Counted from the first letter of the stretch, positions 1 through 9,566 are shown. The stretch is DNA of 19,347 nucleotides from Hansfordia pulvinata (GCA_006538405.1 BJKQ01000056.1:1-19347); one strand, 5' to 3'. Translations and numbers: made by a program. Notes: generated by a model not told the origin, from the letters alone.

Positions 1-655
1 TGCTTCCGCCCGGCCTTGCCCCTGCCGCCCGCTGGGCTTCCCTCCTCTCCTCTCCCCCTTGCGTTCCCTCCGCTTCTGTCTCCTTCCGTCCCGGTCCTCT
101 GGCCCGCTTCCTTCCGGGCCCGGTGTGCTCTTCTCCGCCTTTTTTTTTCCTTTCTTCCTCTCGCTCCCCTCTCCCCCCCCCTCTCTCTCTGCCCCCGGCT
201 CTTCCTTCCTCCTTCCTTTTGTGTGGGCCGCGGCCGCCTCCCTCGCCCGCCTCGTTCCCTCCTTCCCCTCCCTCCCTTTCGTTTCCTCTCGCGCTTTGGT
301 TTTCGTTCTCTCTCTGTCCCTTTTGCCCCTCTCGCCCGTGCTCCCTTCCCCCCCCTCCCCTCCTCCCCGTCCCCTCCTCTTCCCTGCGCCTCCTCTCCGC
401 GCCCTCCCCCTCCCCTCTTGGCGCCCCCCCCGCTCGCCCCGCGCTCCGCCCCGTGCCCCCTTCCTGTTTTCCCTCTTCCCCCTGTCCCCTCTCCTCTCGC
501 CCTTCCGCCTTTCCCCGCTCCCTGCCTTCCCTCTTTTCCGCGCTCGCCTCGCCTCGCCCCCGCTTCCTCCTTTCCCGTTTTTGCGGGCGGCTCCGGGTGT
601 GCGCTCTCTCTGTCCCCGTGTTCTTCCTTTTCCCTCTCCCCCTGCGGGCTTTTCT
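1..655. other. Pyrimidine background, no gene
   Basis: This is C/T-rich sequence with scattered G. It holds a T9 run at 140-148, a C9 run at 173-181 and a short CT dinucleotide tract at 181-191. I see no repeat module, no structured element and nothing that could be a gene. Confidence 0.8.
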
Positions 656-660
656 GTGCG

Positions 661-685
661 GCGCGGGGGGGGGGGTCCCCCCCCC
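661..685 (+). repeat. G-run/T/C-run hairpin module, copy 1
   Basis: The string GCGC leads into G11 (665-675), a single T (676) and C9 (677-685). The two runs are mutually complementary and could fold into a G-C stem with T at the turn. G is only about one base in eight overall, so an 11-base G run is not expected from the background. The same arrangement recurs at 5755, 13161, 14604 and 19188, which makes it a family. It could be a fold-back or dark-cycle sequencing artefact as easily as a real hairpin. Confidence 0.75.
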
Positions 686-686
686 T

Positions 687-1436
687 CCTCCGCTCTCCTG
701 CCCGCTCGCCCTCCTTCCCCCCCGGCTCCCCGCTGGGTTTTCCGCCCCCTCTCTCCTCTTGTCTTCCCCTCCCGGTCGCTTCCGTTCCCTTTCTCTTCCC
801 CTGTCCTCTCTCCGCGGGCCGCCTTGCCCGTCCCCGCTTCTTCCTCCCCCGCTTCCGTTTGCCCTGTCTCCCTCTTCCCGCCTCGGCTTTTTTTTTTTCT
901 CCTTCGGCTCGGCCGCTCCCTCTCCTTTCTCCGTGTCTCGCCGCGGCCCTCTCCGGCTCCCTCGCCGGCTCCCCCTTGTTTGGGTGCGCTGGTGGGTCCC
1001 CCTTCCGCCCCCTCCCCGCCGTCGTCCCCGCCCGCTCGCTGTCGCCGCCGCCCGCTCTCCTTCCCGCTCCGTGTCCCCCTGCCGTTCTCCTGCCCCTTCC
1101 CTGCCCCTCTTTCCGTCCGCTTTCCTCCGGGCCCCCCCCCTCTCTCTCGTCCTCCCCTCCCGTTCCCGTTCCGTCGGCCCCCCTCTCCGCCGTCCCCTTT
1201 CCTCGCTTCCTCCTCGTCGCCCCGCTCCCCTTTCCTCCTTCCCTTCTCCCCCCCCTTTTCGGGGGTTTTTTTCCGGCCCCCGTGCCTTGCCCCCTTCTCC
1301 TTCCCGTTCTGCGCCGTCCGCTTTCCCCCTTCCGCTCTCGCCTCTTCTTTCCCCGGCCTCCTCTCTCCCCTCCCCTTTTCTTTCCTGCTCGCCGGTGGGT
1401 CTCCCTCCCTTGCCCTCTTCCTCCGGCTTTCTCCGT
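687..1436. other. Pyrimidine background, no gene
   Basis: The stretch is mostly C/T. It contains a T11 run at 888-898, a G-richer patch near 979-1000, and a string C8-TTTT-C-G5-T7 at 1248-1272 that superficially resembles an intrinsic terminator (see rejected items). No gene can be supported. Confidence 0.75.
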
Positions 1437-1478
1437 CCCGCCGGCGCGGGGCGGCGGGCGGCCGGCGGCGGCGCCCGC
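1437..1478. other. 42-base island of G and C only
   Basis: The 42 bases from 1437 to 1478 contain no T, and about 23 of them are G, against roughly one in eight in the surroundings. The island is built from GGCG/GCCGG units and can fold on itself in several registers. Similar but shorter GGC-rich patches occur near 9195-9212, 13981-14001 and 14297-14315. No function can be assigned. Confidence 0.8.
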
Positions 1479-1481
1479 TCC

Positions 1482-1512
1482 GCCCCTCCGCCTTCTCGCC
1501 CCTCCGCTTCTC
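1482..1512 (+). repeat. Two-copy tandem repeat, 15-16 bases
   Basis: GCCCCTCCGCCTTCTC (1482-1497) is followed directly by GCCCCTCCGCTTCTC (1498-1512), which lacks one C. The pair runs straight into a 17-base C tract. It looks like a local duplication with a one-base slip. Confidence 0.75.
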
Positions 1513-1513
1513 G

Positions 1514-1530
1514 CCCCCCCCCCCCCCCCC
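1514..1530 (+). repeat. C17 homopolymer
   Basis: This is the longest single-base run I found in the window. With C at about 55 percent, a run of this length is only mildly surprising somewhere in 19 kb, so it needs no special explanation. Confidence 0.9.
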
Positions 1531-1960
1531 TGGCTCTCCCCCCCGCCCCCCCCCTCCCTCCCCTCTGCCCGCCCGCCCTCCTTTTCCGTGTCCCCTGCCC
1601 GCTCTTTTTTTTTTTCTGTCTCCGCGGCCCCGGCCTTGCCCCTTCCTCCTCTGGGCCTGCGCCCCCTCTGTTCCCTCTTCCCTCCTCCGCCTCGCCTCGC
1701 CTCGCCGGGCTTCGCCCCCGTGTCTCCTGCCGTTGCCCGGGTCCCGTCGTCCCGCTTGCCTCCTCCTCCTCTCCGGTTTCCTTCCCTCTCCCGTCTTTCC
1801 GGTTGCCCTTCCCCCGGGCGGGCCGCTTGCTCCCGCCTCTTCCCGCTCGCTCTCGCTTGCTGCTCGCGCCCCGCCCCTCTCTTCGCCGGGCTTTTTTTTC
1901 GTGCTGTGTGGTGTCCCCTCTCCTCCCGGGTGCTCTCTTTCGGTTCCCCTTTTCGGGCGG
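1531..1960. other. Pyrimidine background, no gene
   Basis: The stretch is C/T-rich with a T11 run at 1605-1615 and a few GC patches. CGCTTGCTGCTCGCGCC near 1853 loosely resembles part of the dispersed 19-mer but is not a copy. Nothing else is recognisable. Confidence 0.7.
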
Positions 1961-2028
1961 CTCCCTTCCTGCGGGTGTGTCTCCTCCGGCTCCGCCCGCT
2001 CCCTCCGCCTTTCGCCTCCCCCCGGCGG
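1961..2028 (+). repeat. Mosaic repeat block, copy 1
   Basis: Two segments match a second locus at 10000-10069. The 17-mer CTCCCTTCCTGCGGGTG (1961-1977) is identical to 10000-10016, and the 21 bases at 1999-2019 are identical to 10041-10061; both are then followed by a GGCGG-containing tail. Between the shared segments the loci differ completely: here a CTCCTCCGGCTCCGCCCG unit, there a GGCGGCGC hairpin. The pattern is two conserved flanks with a swapped cassette. Confidence 0.75.
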
Positions 2029-2052
2029 CGTCTCCTCCGGCTCCGCCCGCTC
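1980..2052 (+). repeat. 22-base direct repeat pair
   Basis: The 22 bases at 1980-2001 (TCTCCTCCGG then CTCCGCCCGCTC) are repeated exactly at 2031-2052, an offset of 51 bases. The element GGCTCCGCCCGCTC within it also ends hexamer arrays elsewhere, for example at 12955. It overlaps the mosaic block and leads into the next module. Confidence 0.8.
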
Positions 2053-2054
2053 TG

Positions 2055-2136
2055 CTTGCGGCTCCTTCCCCTTCCCTTTCCCTTTCCTCCCTTTCCCTTC
2101 CCCCCCGGTTCTGGTTCTGGTTCTGGTTCTGGCTCC
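2055..2136 (+). repeat. Leader + TTCCC tract + GGTTCT array, copy 1
   Basis: The 16-mer CTTGCGGCTCCTTCCC (2055-2070) opens a run of CTTCCC/TTTCCC units, then C8, then four GGTTCT hexamers (2107-2130) and a closing GGCTCC (2131-2136). The same leader, tract and array order recurs at 12338 and 15225. Read in one frame the array is Gly-Ser repeats with synonymous-type variation, but no start or stop frames it. Its spaced GG pairs also fit a weak two-layer G-quadruplex pattern. Confidence 0.85.
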
Positions 2137-3303
2137 GCCCCCTCTCCTCCGCTTCTCGCCCTCCCCCCCCCGCTCGCTCCCCGCCTCCTTCCCTTCTCCC
2201 GGTGGCTGCCTCGGCGCCGCCCTGCCCCCCCCCGCCCCCTCTCCCTCTCCCTCTTTCGCCCCCTGGCCGTCTCGCCCTGCCTTCTCTTGCTTCCCCCCCT
2301 TGCCTTGCTTTTCTGCTCCTCCGGCTCTTCTTCCTGTTCCCCCTTCTCCCTCTCCGCTTGTCCCTCCCTCCCGGGCGGCGCTTCTCTGCGCGGCCTGCCC
2401 GGTGGCGCCCTCCTTCCTCCCGGCGGGCCTCCTCCTCCCCTCCCCCTCCCCGCCTGCCGCGCTTGCCTGCGCGCTCGCGCTTTCTGCTCCCTCGGCTCCC
2501 CCCCTCGCCTTCTTCCCCTCCGCTCCCCCCCTTCCCTTCCCTTTCCCTTCCTCCGCCCCCCCCTCCCTCCCTCTCTCTCTCCGTCGCCCGCCCTTCCCGC
2601 TCTTTTTCTCCCGTGTCCGCTCTCTCTCCCTCCTCTCCGTTCTTTCTCTCCTTCGTCCTTCCTTCCTTCCCTCTCTCGCTTCTTCCCGCTTCCGCCTCTC
2701 TTCTTTCCGCGGCCCGCGCTCCTTCCCCCCCTCCCCTTCCTGTTTGTCCTGCTCTCTTCCGTCTCTTTCCGCCCTCTCTCCGGTGCGCTTCGTGCCTCTC
2801 TGCTTTCCGCCCTTCTCTCGGCCTCCCCTCGCTTCCCTGCCGTGCCTCTCTCTCCTCCCTCCTCCCGTGCCCGTCGGCTCGTCTTCCTCCCTCCTTTTCC
2901 TCCGCCCTCTCCCCCCGGTCCCCCGCGCTTCTCCCTTTTGTTCTTTCCCTCTTCCTTCTCTTCCTCTTCCCCGTTCCTTTCGTCCTCGGTTCTTCCTTCT
3001 TCTCTTCTCCTTTCCTCTCGCCGCTCGCCCCCTCCTGTCTCCCGCCGTCTTTCCCCCGCTCCTGTCCCTTTTCCTCGCCGCCCCGTCGTCCCCTCCCTCG
3101 TTTCTGCCTCCCTGCGGCTCCGTTCCGCCGCCCTCGCGGTGCCCCCCCGCGCCCTCCTTTTGCCCCCTCTTGCGCCCCTTCGCCTGTTCCCCTGTTCTCT
3201 TTCCCTTCCTTTCCCCTTTTTCCCCCTGGTTCCGCCTCTTTCTTCTTTTTTTTTCTCTCTCTCTCTTTCCCTCGCCCTCCCTGCGCGCTTGCTTGCTGTC
3301 TTT
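2137..3303. other. Pyrimidine background, no gene
   Basis: About 1.2 kb of C/T background. The only shared element noticed is the 15-mer GCTTGCCTGCGCGCT at 2461-2475, repeated exactly at 5329-5343. A T9 run at 3246-3254 continues into a CT dinucleotide tract to about 3267. No gene is supported. Confidence 0.75.
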
Positions 3304-3399
3304 CCGTGTGTCCCCTCTCCGTGTGTCCCTCTCCGTGTGTCCCCTCTCTTTCGTTCCGGTTCCGCTTCCGGTTCCGGTTCCGGTTCCGGTTCTGGCTCT
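3304..3399 (+). repeat. CCGTGTGTCCCCTCT x3 + GGTTCC array
   Basis: CCGTGTGTCCCCTCT occurs in tandem at 3304-3318, 3319-3332 (one C shorter) and 3333-3347. Ten bases later a seven-hexamer array runs from 3358 to 3399: GGTTCC, GCTTCC, three GGTTCC, GGTTCT and GGCTCT. The same pairing of the GTGTGT element with a GGTTCC array recurs at 14242, 16056 and 19215. This is the longest tidy array in the window. Confidence 0.85.
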
Positions 3400-5159
3400 C
3401 CCTTCCCTTTCCGCCTTTTTCGGTCTCTTCCGGCTCCTCCTCCTCGTTCTTCCTTCGTCGCTCGTCCCCCTGCCCCGCGCCCGCTCCCTTCTTCGTTTCC
3501 TTGCTCGCCTCGCTTTTTCTCCCTTTGCCTCTCCCTGCCCTCTCTCCCCTCCCGCCGCTCCTCCTTTCCCCGCTGCCTCTCCCTTTTTCCCTCCTCCTTT
3601 TTCCTTTCCCTTTGTCTGTCGCTCTCGCTGCTTTCTCCCGTTTCGTTCCTCTCCCTTTTCCTCTCCTTCGCCCCCCTCTTGTCTCTTTCTCCTTTCTTTC
3701 TTCCCTCTCCTTTTTTTTCTCCGTGCCCTTTTCTGCCTCCCTGTCCTCCTTCGCCCTGGTCGTCTTCTTCTGTCTCTTCCTTCCTCCTTCCTTTCCCGCC
3801 CTCGGTGCCGGCTTCTGCTCCCCGGCTCCGCGCTCTCCCCTGCCCCCCCCTCTTCTTCCTCCGTCTTGCCCTTCTGTTCCTCTTTTTCCCTTTCTTTGCC
3901 CTCCCCTCTTCTCTCCTCCTTTCCGCCTTTCGCTCTCTCTGCCGGGTTTTCCTCTTTGCCTTTCCCTTTCCTTCCTCCCGCTTCCTTCCTGCCCTTGGCC
4001 TTGCTTTTTCTTTCTTCCTTTTTGCCGTTCCCCTTTGCGTCCCTCTCTCTGCCTTCTGTGTTCTCGCTTTTCCCTTCCTCTCTTCCCTTCTCCTTCTTTC
4101 CCCTCCTCTTGCCTCCTCTCCTTCCCTCCTTTCGCTCCCCCTTGTTTTTCCCTTTTGTCCTGCTTTCCCTTTCCTTTTCCTTTTCCTCTTCTCCTCTTTT
4201 TTCCTCCTCTCCGCCTTTTCTCTCCTGCCTCTTGCCCTTTCCGCCGCCCGCTCTTCTCCTTCGGTCGGTTCCCTGCGCTTGCGCCTGCCCCCCCCGTCCG
4301 CTTGCCCGCCGCGCTTGCTTGGTGTGCTGCGCCCGCTCTGCCTCCTTCTCCGCTTCCCGCCTCCGCCCGCGCGTTTCTCTTTTTCCCTTTTTTCCTTCCC
4401 CTCCCGGTCTCCCTCTTTTCTTCCCCCCGTCTTCCTCCCTCTCCTCTTCCCTGCTTCTTTCGCTGTGTGCGCGCTTGCTGTGCCCTCGTCCCCCCGGCCG
4501 GGTCTCCTCCTTCCCCCTTCCCCCTCGGTCCCCGCTCCCTCTCCCCGTTCCGCCCCTTCCTTTCCTTCCCCTCCCCCTCCTTTCTTCCCCCTCGGTCTTC
4601 CCGCCTTCCTTTTTGGTCTCCTCCCTTTGTTCTCTCTTCTCCCCCCCCTTGTTCTTCTCGCTTTCGCCTTTGTGTGTTTTCCTTCTGCTTTCCTTCCTCC
4701 CCTCTTCTTTCCGCCCTGCTTCTTTTTTTCCGCGCCCTCCCTTTCTGTTTGTCCTGGGGCGCCGTCCCCCCTGCCGCCCTCCCTTTCTTTTTCCCCTCCC
4801 TCTTCCCCTCTCCTTTTCTTCCCGTCTTTCTCTTTCCCTTCTCTGCCGGGTCCTTTTTTGTCGTCTTCGCCTTCTCCGTCTCTCCTGCCTTTTTCCCTTC
4901 TTTCGCTCCCGCTGGCCCCTCCCTTGTTTCCCCTCCTCTTTTTTTCTGTCCGTTCCCCGGCGTTCCTTTCCCCGCGGCCGGCTTCCCTGCCTTCCGTCCC
5001 GCCGTTTCGCGTTTCCGCCCTCCTCTCTCCGCTGCCCCCCTCTCCGGCTCCTTTCTCTTCTTCTCCGCGCTTGCGCCTCCGGTTCTCCCTCTCTTTCCCT
5101 TTTGCCTTTTCGTCTGTTTCCTCTTTTCGTTCTGCCTTTTTTTCTCCCCTTTCGTTTCT
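3400..5159. other. Pyrimidine background, no gene
   Basis: G is especially sparse in much of 3540-4250. A G-richer patch at about 4261-4340 contains GCCGCGCTTGCT (4308-4319), which matches the inner part of the dispersed 19-mer, followed by a TGGTGTGCTGCGCCC stretch. From 4400 to 5159 I see only C/T background and homopolymers. Confidence 0.7.
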
Positions 5160-5469
5160 CTCTCTCTGCGCTGGTGCGCGGTGGTTCCTCTGCGCGCTTG
5201 TGCCTCCCCCCGCCTCCCCCCGCTCCCCCCCCCCGTCCGGTTTTTCTGGCGGCGCTTGCGCCGCCTCCTCGTCGTTGCCCGCTTTTTTCCTCGCCCCCCC
5301 CCCTCGTCCCTTCCGTGGGCGGGCGGGCGCTTGCCTGCGCGCTGTCGCTTCCTTTGTCGGTGGGTGGGTGCCCGCTCTCCTTCTGCGCGCCGCGCTTGCT
5401 GCCTCTCCGCTTCCCGCCCCCCGGCGCCGGCGCGTTTGCTGGGGGTCCCCTCCCCCGGCTCCGTCGTCC
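5160..5469 (+). repeat. G-enriched repeat block
   Basis: Several shared elements are packed here. A perfect hairpin has stem GGCGGCGC (5248-5255), loop TT and stem GCGCCGCC (5258-5265). The 15-mer GCTTGCCTGCGCGCT (5329-5343) matches 2461-2475. The dispersed 19-mer CTGCGCGCCGCGCTTGCTG sits at 5383-5401. A 10-base palindrome CCGGCGCCGG lies at 5421-5430. TCCCCCGGCTCCGTCGTCC (5451-5469) matches 9945-9963. No coding content can be shown. Confidence 0.8.
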
Positions 5470-5754
5470 GCCCTGGTTCCCGCCCCCTCCCCGCTCTGCT
5501 CTCCTCCCTGCCGCTCCCCCTCCCCCCCCTTCCCTCTCGTTTCTTTCCCTCCGCCCCCTTTCGCTTCCCCTTTCCTTCTCTGTGCGGCGCTCGCCGCTCT
5601 TCTTTCCTGGGCTCCTTCCCCGGCCTTCTCTCCTCTTCTTGTCGCTCCCCCGCCCGTCCTCTTTGCCCTTTCCCCTTCTTCTTCTCCCTTCTTTCCCTCC
5701 GCCCTCCCTCTCCGCTCCTTTCGCTTCTCTTTCCCGTCCTCCTCTCCCTCCCCC
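5470..5754. other. Pyrimidine background, no gene
   Basis: C/T background with a few G. Nothing recognisable was found between the G-enriched block and the hairpin module at 5755. Confidence 0.7.
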
Positions 5755-5785
5755 CGCGCGGCCGGGGGGGGTTCCCCCCCCCCCC
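5755..5785 (+). repeat. G-run/TT/C-run hairpin module, copy 2
   Basis: CGCGCGGCC leads into G8 (5764-5771), TT (5772-5773) and C12 (5774-5785). The CGCGCGGC prefix is shared with the copies at 13161 and 14604. The C run is followed by TTGTGTCCCC, which resembles the GTGTGTCCCC element that follows the copy at 19191. Confidence 0.75.
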
Positions 5786-8700
5786 TTGTGTCCCCCTGCC
5801 TTTTCGCCTCCCCCCTCCCCTCCCTGCGCTTTCTGTGGCCGGTTCCTCTCCTGCCCTGGTCTTCCTCGCCGTCGTTCCCCTTCCTCCTTTCTTTCGTCTC
5901 TCTTTCTTTCCCGCTTGCCGGCCCCCCTCCCTCGCGTCGCTTTTCCCTCCTCCCCGCCCTTTCCTTCCGGTGTCTTGTGCTCCTCTGCCCCGCTTCCGCG
6001 CCTGTCCGCCTTGTTGGTGGTCCCCCCGTCCGGCCCGCTTTCGCCCTTCCCCTTGGTCCGTCCTCTCCCGCCCCTCCCTGTTTTCTGTTTCGTCGCTCCC
6101 GCTCTCTTTCCTTCCCTCCCCCCTCTCCCCGCTCCCGCTCCTCCCTTCTTCGCCCGGCTTCCCCTTCGTCCCTTTTTCCTTCCCCTCCTTTCGCTCTCGT
6201 CCCCTCTTCCTCTCCTTGCTCCCTTGCTCCTCCTCCCTGGGTTGTCTCTTTCCCCGCGCTCCCTTCGCGCTCTCGCCCCTTTCGCCGGCCCCGGGCCCCT
6301 TCCGTCCCCCTCGGTCGTCCGCGCCCGCTCTCGTCTTGCTCCTTTCTCTTCCCGGCTCCCGCCCCTCCCCGGTCGCCCTCCCCCCCGCCCCGCTCCCCTT
6401 CGCCCGGCCCCGTTCCGTCTCTCGGCTTGTCCCTCTCTCCCTCTCTCCGCTCGCCTCTCGCCTCGCTCCCTCCTCTTCCCCCCCCCTCCTGCCCTCCCCG
6501 GTCCCCGGGTTTCCTCGCCGCCTCCTTGCCGTCTTTCCCTTTCCCGCTCCCTGCGCCCGCTCGCTTCTGCCCCGTTCTCCTTTCTCGTCCCGGCTCCTCC
6601 CGTTCTTGTTTCCGTCTTCCCGCCCCCCCCCCTTTTCTCTCGTTCTCCGTCTGTTCTTCCTCTCCCTCGCCCCGTCCCCGTCCCCCGTTGCGCTTCCCTT
6701 TCCGCTCCCGCTTTCCCCCCTCTCTCCCTCCTTGGCCCCTCCCTTTCCTCTTTGTGGGGTCTGTGCCCCGCCTCCCTGTCTCCTCGCGCTTTTTCCTTTC
6801 TCCGGTTCCCTTCCCCGCCTCGTTCGCTTCTCCGCCCGCCGGTTCCTCTCCCTCCCCGTCCGCTCCCCCCTCCCGGTCTTCCCTTTTTCTCTTCTCGCTT
6901 CCCTTCTTTCCTCCCTTTGTCCCCCCCGCCCCTCGTCCTTCGTCCCCGTCCCGCTGCCTCGGGTCTTCTCGTCTCCCTCGCGGTCCCCTGTCTCTGCCCC
7001 GTTCTGCCCCTTTCCCTGCGTCCCTCCTCGCGCCCGCTGTTGTCTCGTTCCCTCCTTCCTGCCCCGCCTGCCTTTCCCCGTCCCGGTCTTCCGCTCCCTT
7101 CGGCCCCTCCCGTTCCGGCCGCCCTTGCCCGGGGGTTCCTCCCGTCCCCCCCTCTTCCGGTCCGTTCTTTTCGTTCGCCCGCCGGGCTCGGGCCGCCCTC
7201 CCCCTCTCTCCTTCGCCTTTCCGTCTTTCTGCCCCGTGCTTTGTTTTCCTTCCCCGTCGTCCCCCTCTTTTCTGCTTCTTCCTTCTTCCCCGTCTTGTTT
7301 TCCGTCTTCCCCTTCTTTCCGCTCCTCCCCCGCCCGGGCGGCCTGCGCCCTCCTTCTCCCTCCGTTCCGGTCGTCCTTTTGCCGCGTTCCTTTCTGCTTG
7401 TTCGCTCCTTTCCGCCTTCGTCTCCTCTCCTCGCTTCCTTGTCCCCGTTTTTCGGTCCGGTTTTTTCTTCCTTCCCCCGCCCTCCTCTGTTTCGTTTGTT
7501 GTCGCTTTTTCCTCTCTTCCTTCCTTTTTCCCGCCCCCTTTTCCCTTTTCCCGTGTTGTCCTTTCCGTCCTCCGTTTTCTTTCTCCTCGCTTCCGCCTTT
7601 CGGCCTGCTCCCTTCGCGGCCGTTGCCTTTCCCTTCCCCCTCCGCTTTCGGCGCGTGTTCCCGGCTGGCGGGCCCCCCGCGCTTCCCTGCGCCCTCTCTC
7701 GCCTCCCCCCCTCTGCCTTGCCCCTCTCTTCCCTTCTTTTTTGTTCCTCCTGTCCCCTTCTCTCTTGCGTTTCCTGTCTCGTCCCGCTTTTCCTCTTCTT
7801 CCTTTTCCCCTTTCTTCCCCCTTCCTCTCCTGTTGCCGGTTTCCTCCCTGTTCTGCTCCCCCCGTCCTTCCTTTCCTCCCTCTCCTTCTCCTTTCTGGCC
7901 CCGGTTTCGGTCTCTTCTTTCGCTCCGCTCCCTTTTCGCTGCCCTTTCGTCTTCCCCCGCGCTCTCTTCCGCGCTCTTTCCCTCCTGGCTGCTTCTCCGC
8001 CCCTCTCCTTGTCGCCTTCCGCCCCGCCCTTCTTCCTTTCCCTTCCTCCTCCTTTCGGCCCCTTCCCCCTTGTTCTGGGCTGTTTCCCTTTTGCCCTCCC
8101 CCTTCGCCTTCTCTGTCTGCTCCTTCCCGCTCCCTCTCTGCCCTTCCGCGTCTCCCTCCTCCCCGCTCCCGTCTTCCCGCCCCCCGCTCTGCCCCCCCGT
8201 CCCTGTCTCTTTCCGCGTCTCCGCCTCCCCTCGCCGCCCGCCTCCTCCCTCCCTTCCCTCTTGCCTGCGCTTCCGTTCTGTCCCTGCGCTCCTGTTCCTT
8301 GCCTTGCCTCCTCTTCTCGGTTTCGCCGCCCCCCGCTCTCTCGGTCCGCTTTGTCTTTCCCTCCCCTTCCCCTCGTTCTTCGGCTCTTTCTGCCCCCTCC
8401 CCCGTTCGGCCCTTTCTCGTCCTGCCCTCGTCCGCTCCCCTCGCTTCGGGTCTCCCTTTCGCCCCTCCTTCCTTTGTTTGCTCCTTGTTTTCCCTGCGCC
8501 CTTTGCTCGCCTCTCCTGTTCCCTTGGTGCCCCCTTCTGCCCCCGGTCCGCTCTCGTCCCCTCCCTTGCGCTGCTTCTCCCCCTCCTCTTTCCCCCCTTT
8601 CCCTCCCGGTCCTCTTCGCTGTCGCTTCTGTCTTCTCTTTCGCCTTCGCGGCCGGTTCCCTTCCTCTTTCCCCGGTTTGTGTCTCTTTTCCTTCTTCCTC

Positions 8701-9566
8701 TCTCGGCTCTTCTCCTTTCCTTCCCCTCCTTCTCGCCTCTCGTTTGCTTTCTTTTCCTGCCGCTCCTCCGCTCTTTCCCTTCGCCTTCGTTTCTTCTTTC
8801 CTTTCTCTTCGCGTTCCTCTGTTTGCCGCTCTCGCTTGCCTGCTCGCCGCGCTTGCGCCCGCCTTCCCCCGCCCGGTGTCCCTCTCCTTGCCGCTCTCGT
8901 CTCCCTCCTTTTTTGTCCCTCTTTCCTCCCTCGCTCCTTCCGGGCTCCCTCCTCCTCTCTTTGTCTCCTTGTTTCTGGCCTCCTTCTCTCCGCCTTCCCG
9001 CCCGCTGTCTCTCCCTTTTCTCCTTCTCCCCCTCTTCCCTTTTTTCTCTCTCCCGTCCCTTTCTTTCTCCCCTCCCTCTTTTCGGCTTCTTCCGCTTCGC
9101 CCGTCCCTTCTCCCCTCCCCCCGGGGCGCCTCCCCCCCGGCCCTCCTCCGTTGCCCCTCTTGGCTCTCCCCGTGTGGGCCGTTTTCCCCTCCGCCCGCGG
9201 CCGGCGGCCCGCTTGCTTTTCTCCTTTTTCGCGCGCTCTCTTCTCCTCCCCCGCCCGCGGCCTGTCGTCCCTCTCCCCTCCCCTTCGCTCCTCCGCCCGC
9301 GCTTGCGCTCCCTTCTTCTCGCGGGCGGGCTCCCTTTCTTCGGGCCGGCTTTTTTCGGCGGGCTCTCCTTCTCGCTCCCCCCCCCCCCCGTCTCCCCCCG
9401 CCTCCGCCGTCTCCCGCTCCCTCTCTCCCTCGGTCCCCTTCCCCCTGCCTTCTCCCGCTCCCCTCCCCCTCCTCCCGCGCCTCTCCGCTTCGCCCGGCTG
9501 TGCCCCTTCCGGCCCCGTCCCCTCCCCTTCCCCTCTTCCCCCCTCGCTCCCTTCTCTTCCCGGTTC
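5786..9566. other. Pyrimidine background, no gene
   Basis: Nearly 3.8 kb of C/T background with a moderate, fairly even scatter of G. Minor exceptions are GCCGCGCTTGC at 8846-8856 (part of the dispersed 19-mer) and GC-rich patches near 7180-7195, 9195-9212 and 9296-9350. This is the longest part of the window without a clear repeat module. No gene can be supported. Confidence 0.7.

Noticed and set aside
1248..1272. Possible intrinsic terminator: C5, loop TTTTC, G5, then T7
   Set aside because: The shape is right, but the stem is only five pairs, there is no gene upstream, and C, G and T runs are common here. Chance or artefact is the simpler reading.
2055..2107. TTCCC/TTTCCC tract as telomere repeats
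   Set aside because: The units lack the A needed for CCCTAA-type repeats, vary in length, and are internal and short.
3304..3399. CRISPR-like array
   Set aside because: Units are contiguous 14-15-mers and hexamers without unique spacers of regular length, and there are no cas genes.
5421..5430. Palindrome CCGGCGCCGG as an operator
   Set aside because: GC-only palindromes of ten bases are easily produced in the GC patches of this window, and there is no promoter or gene beside it.
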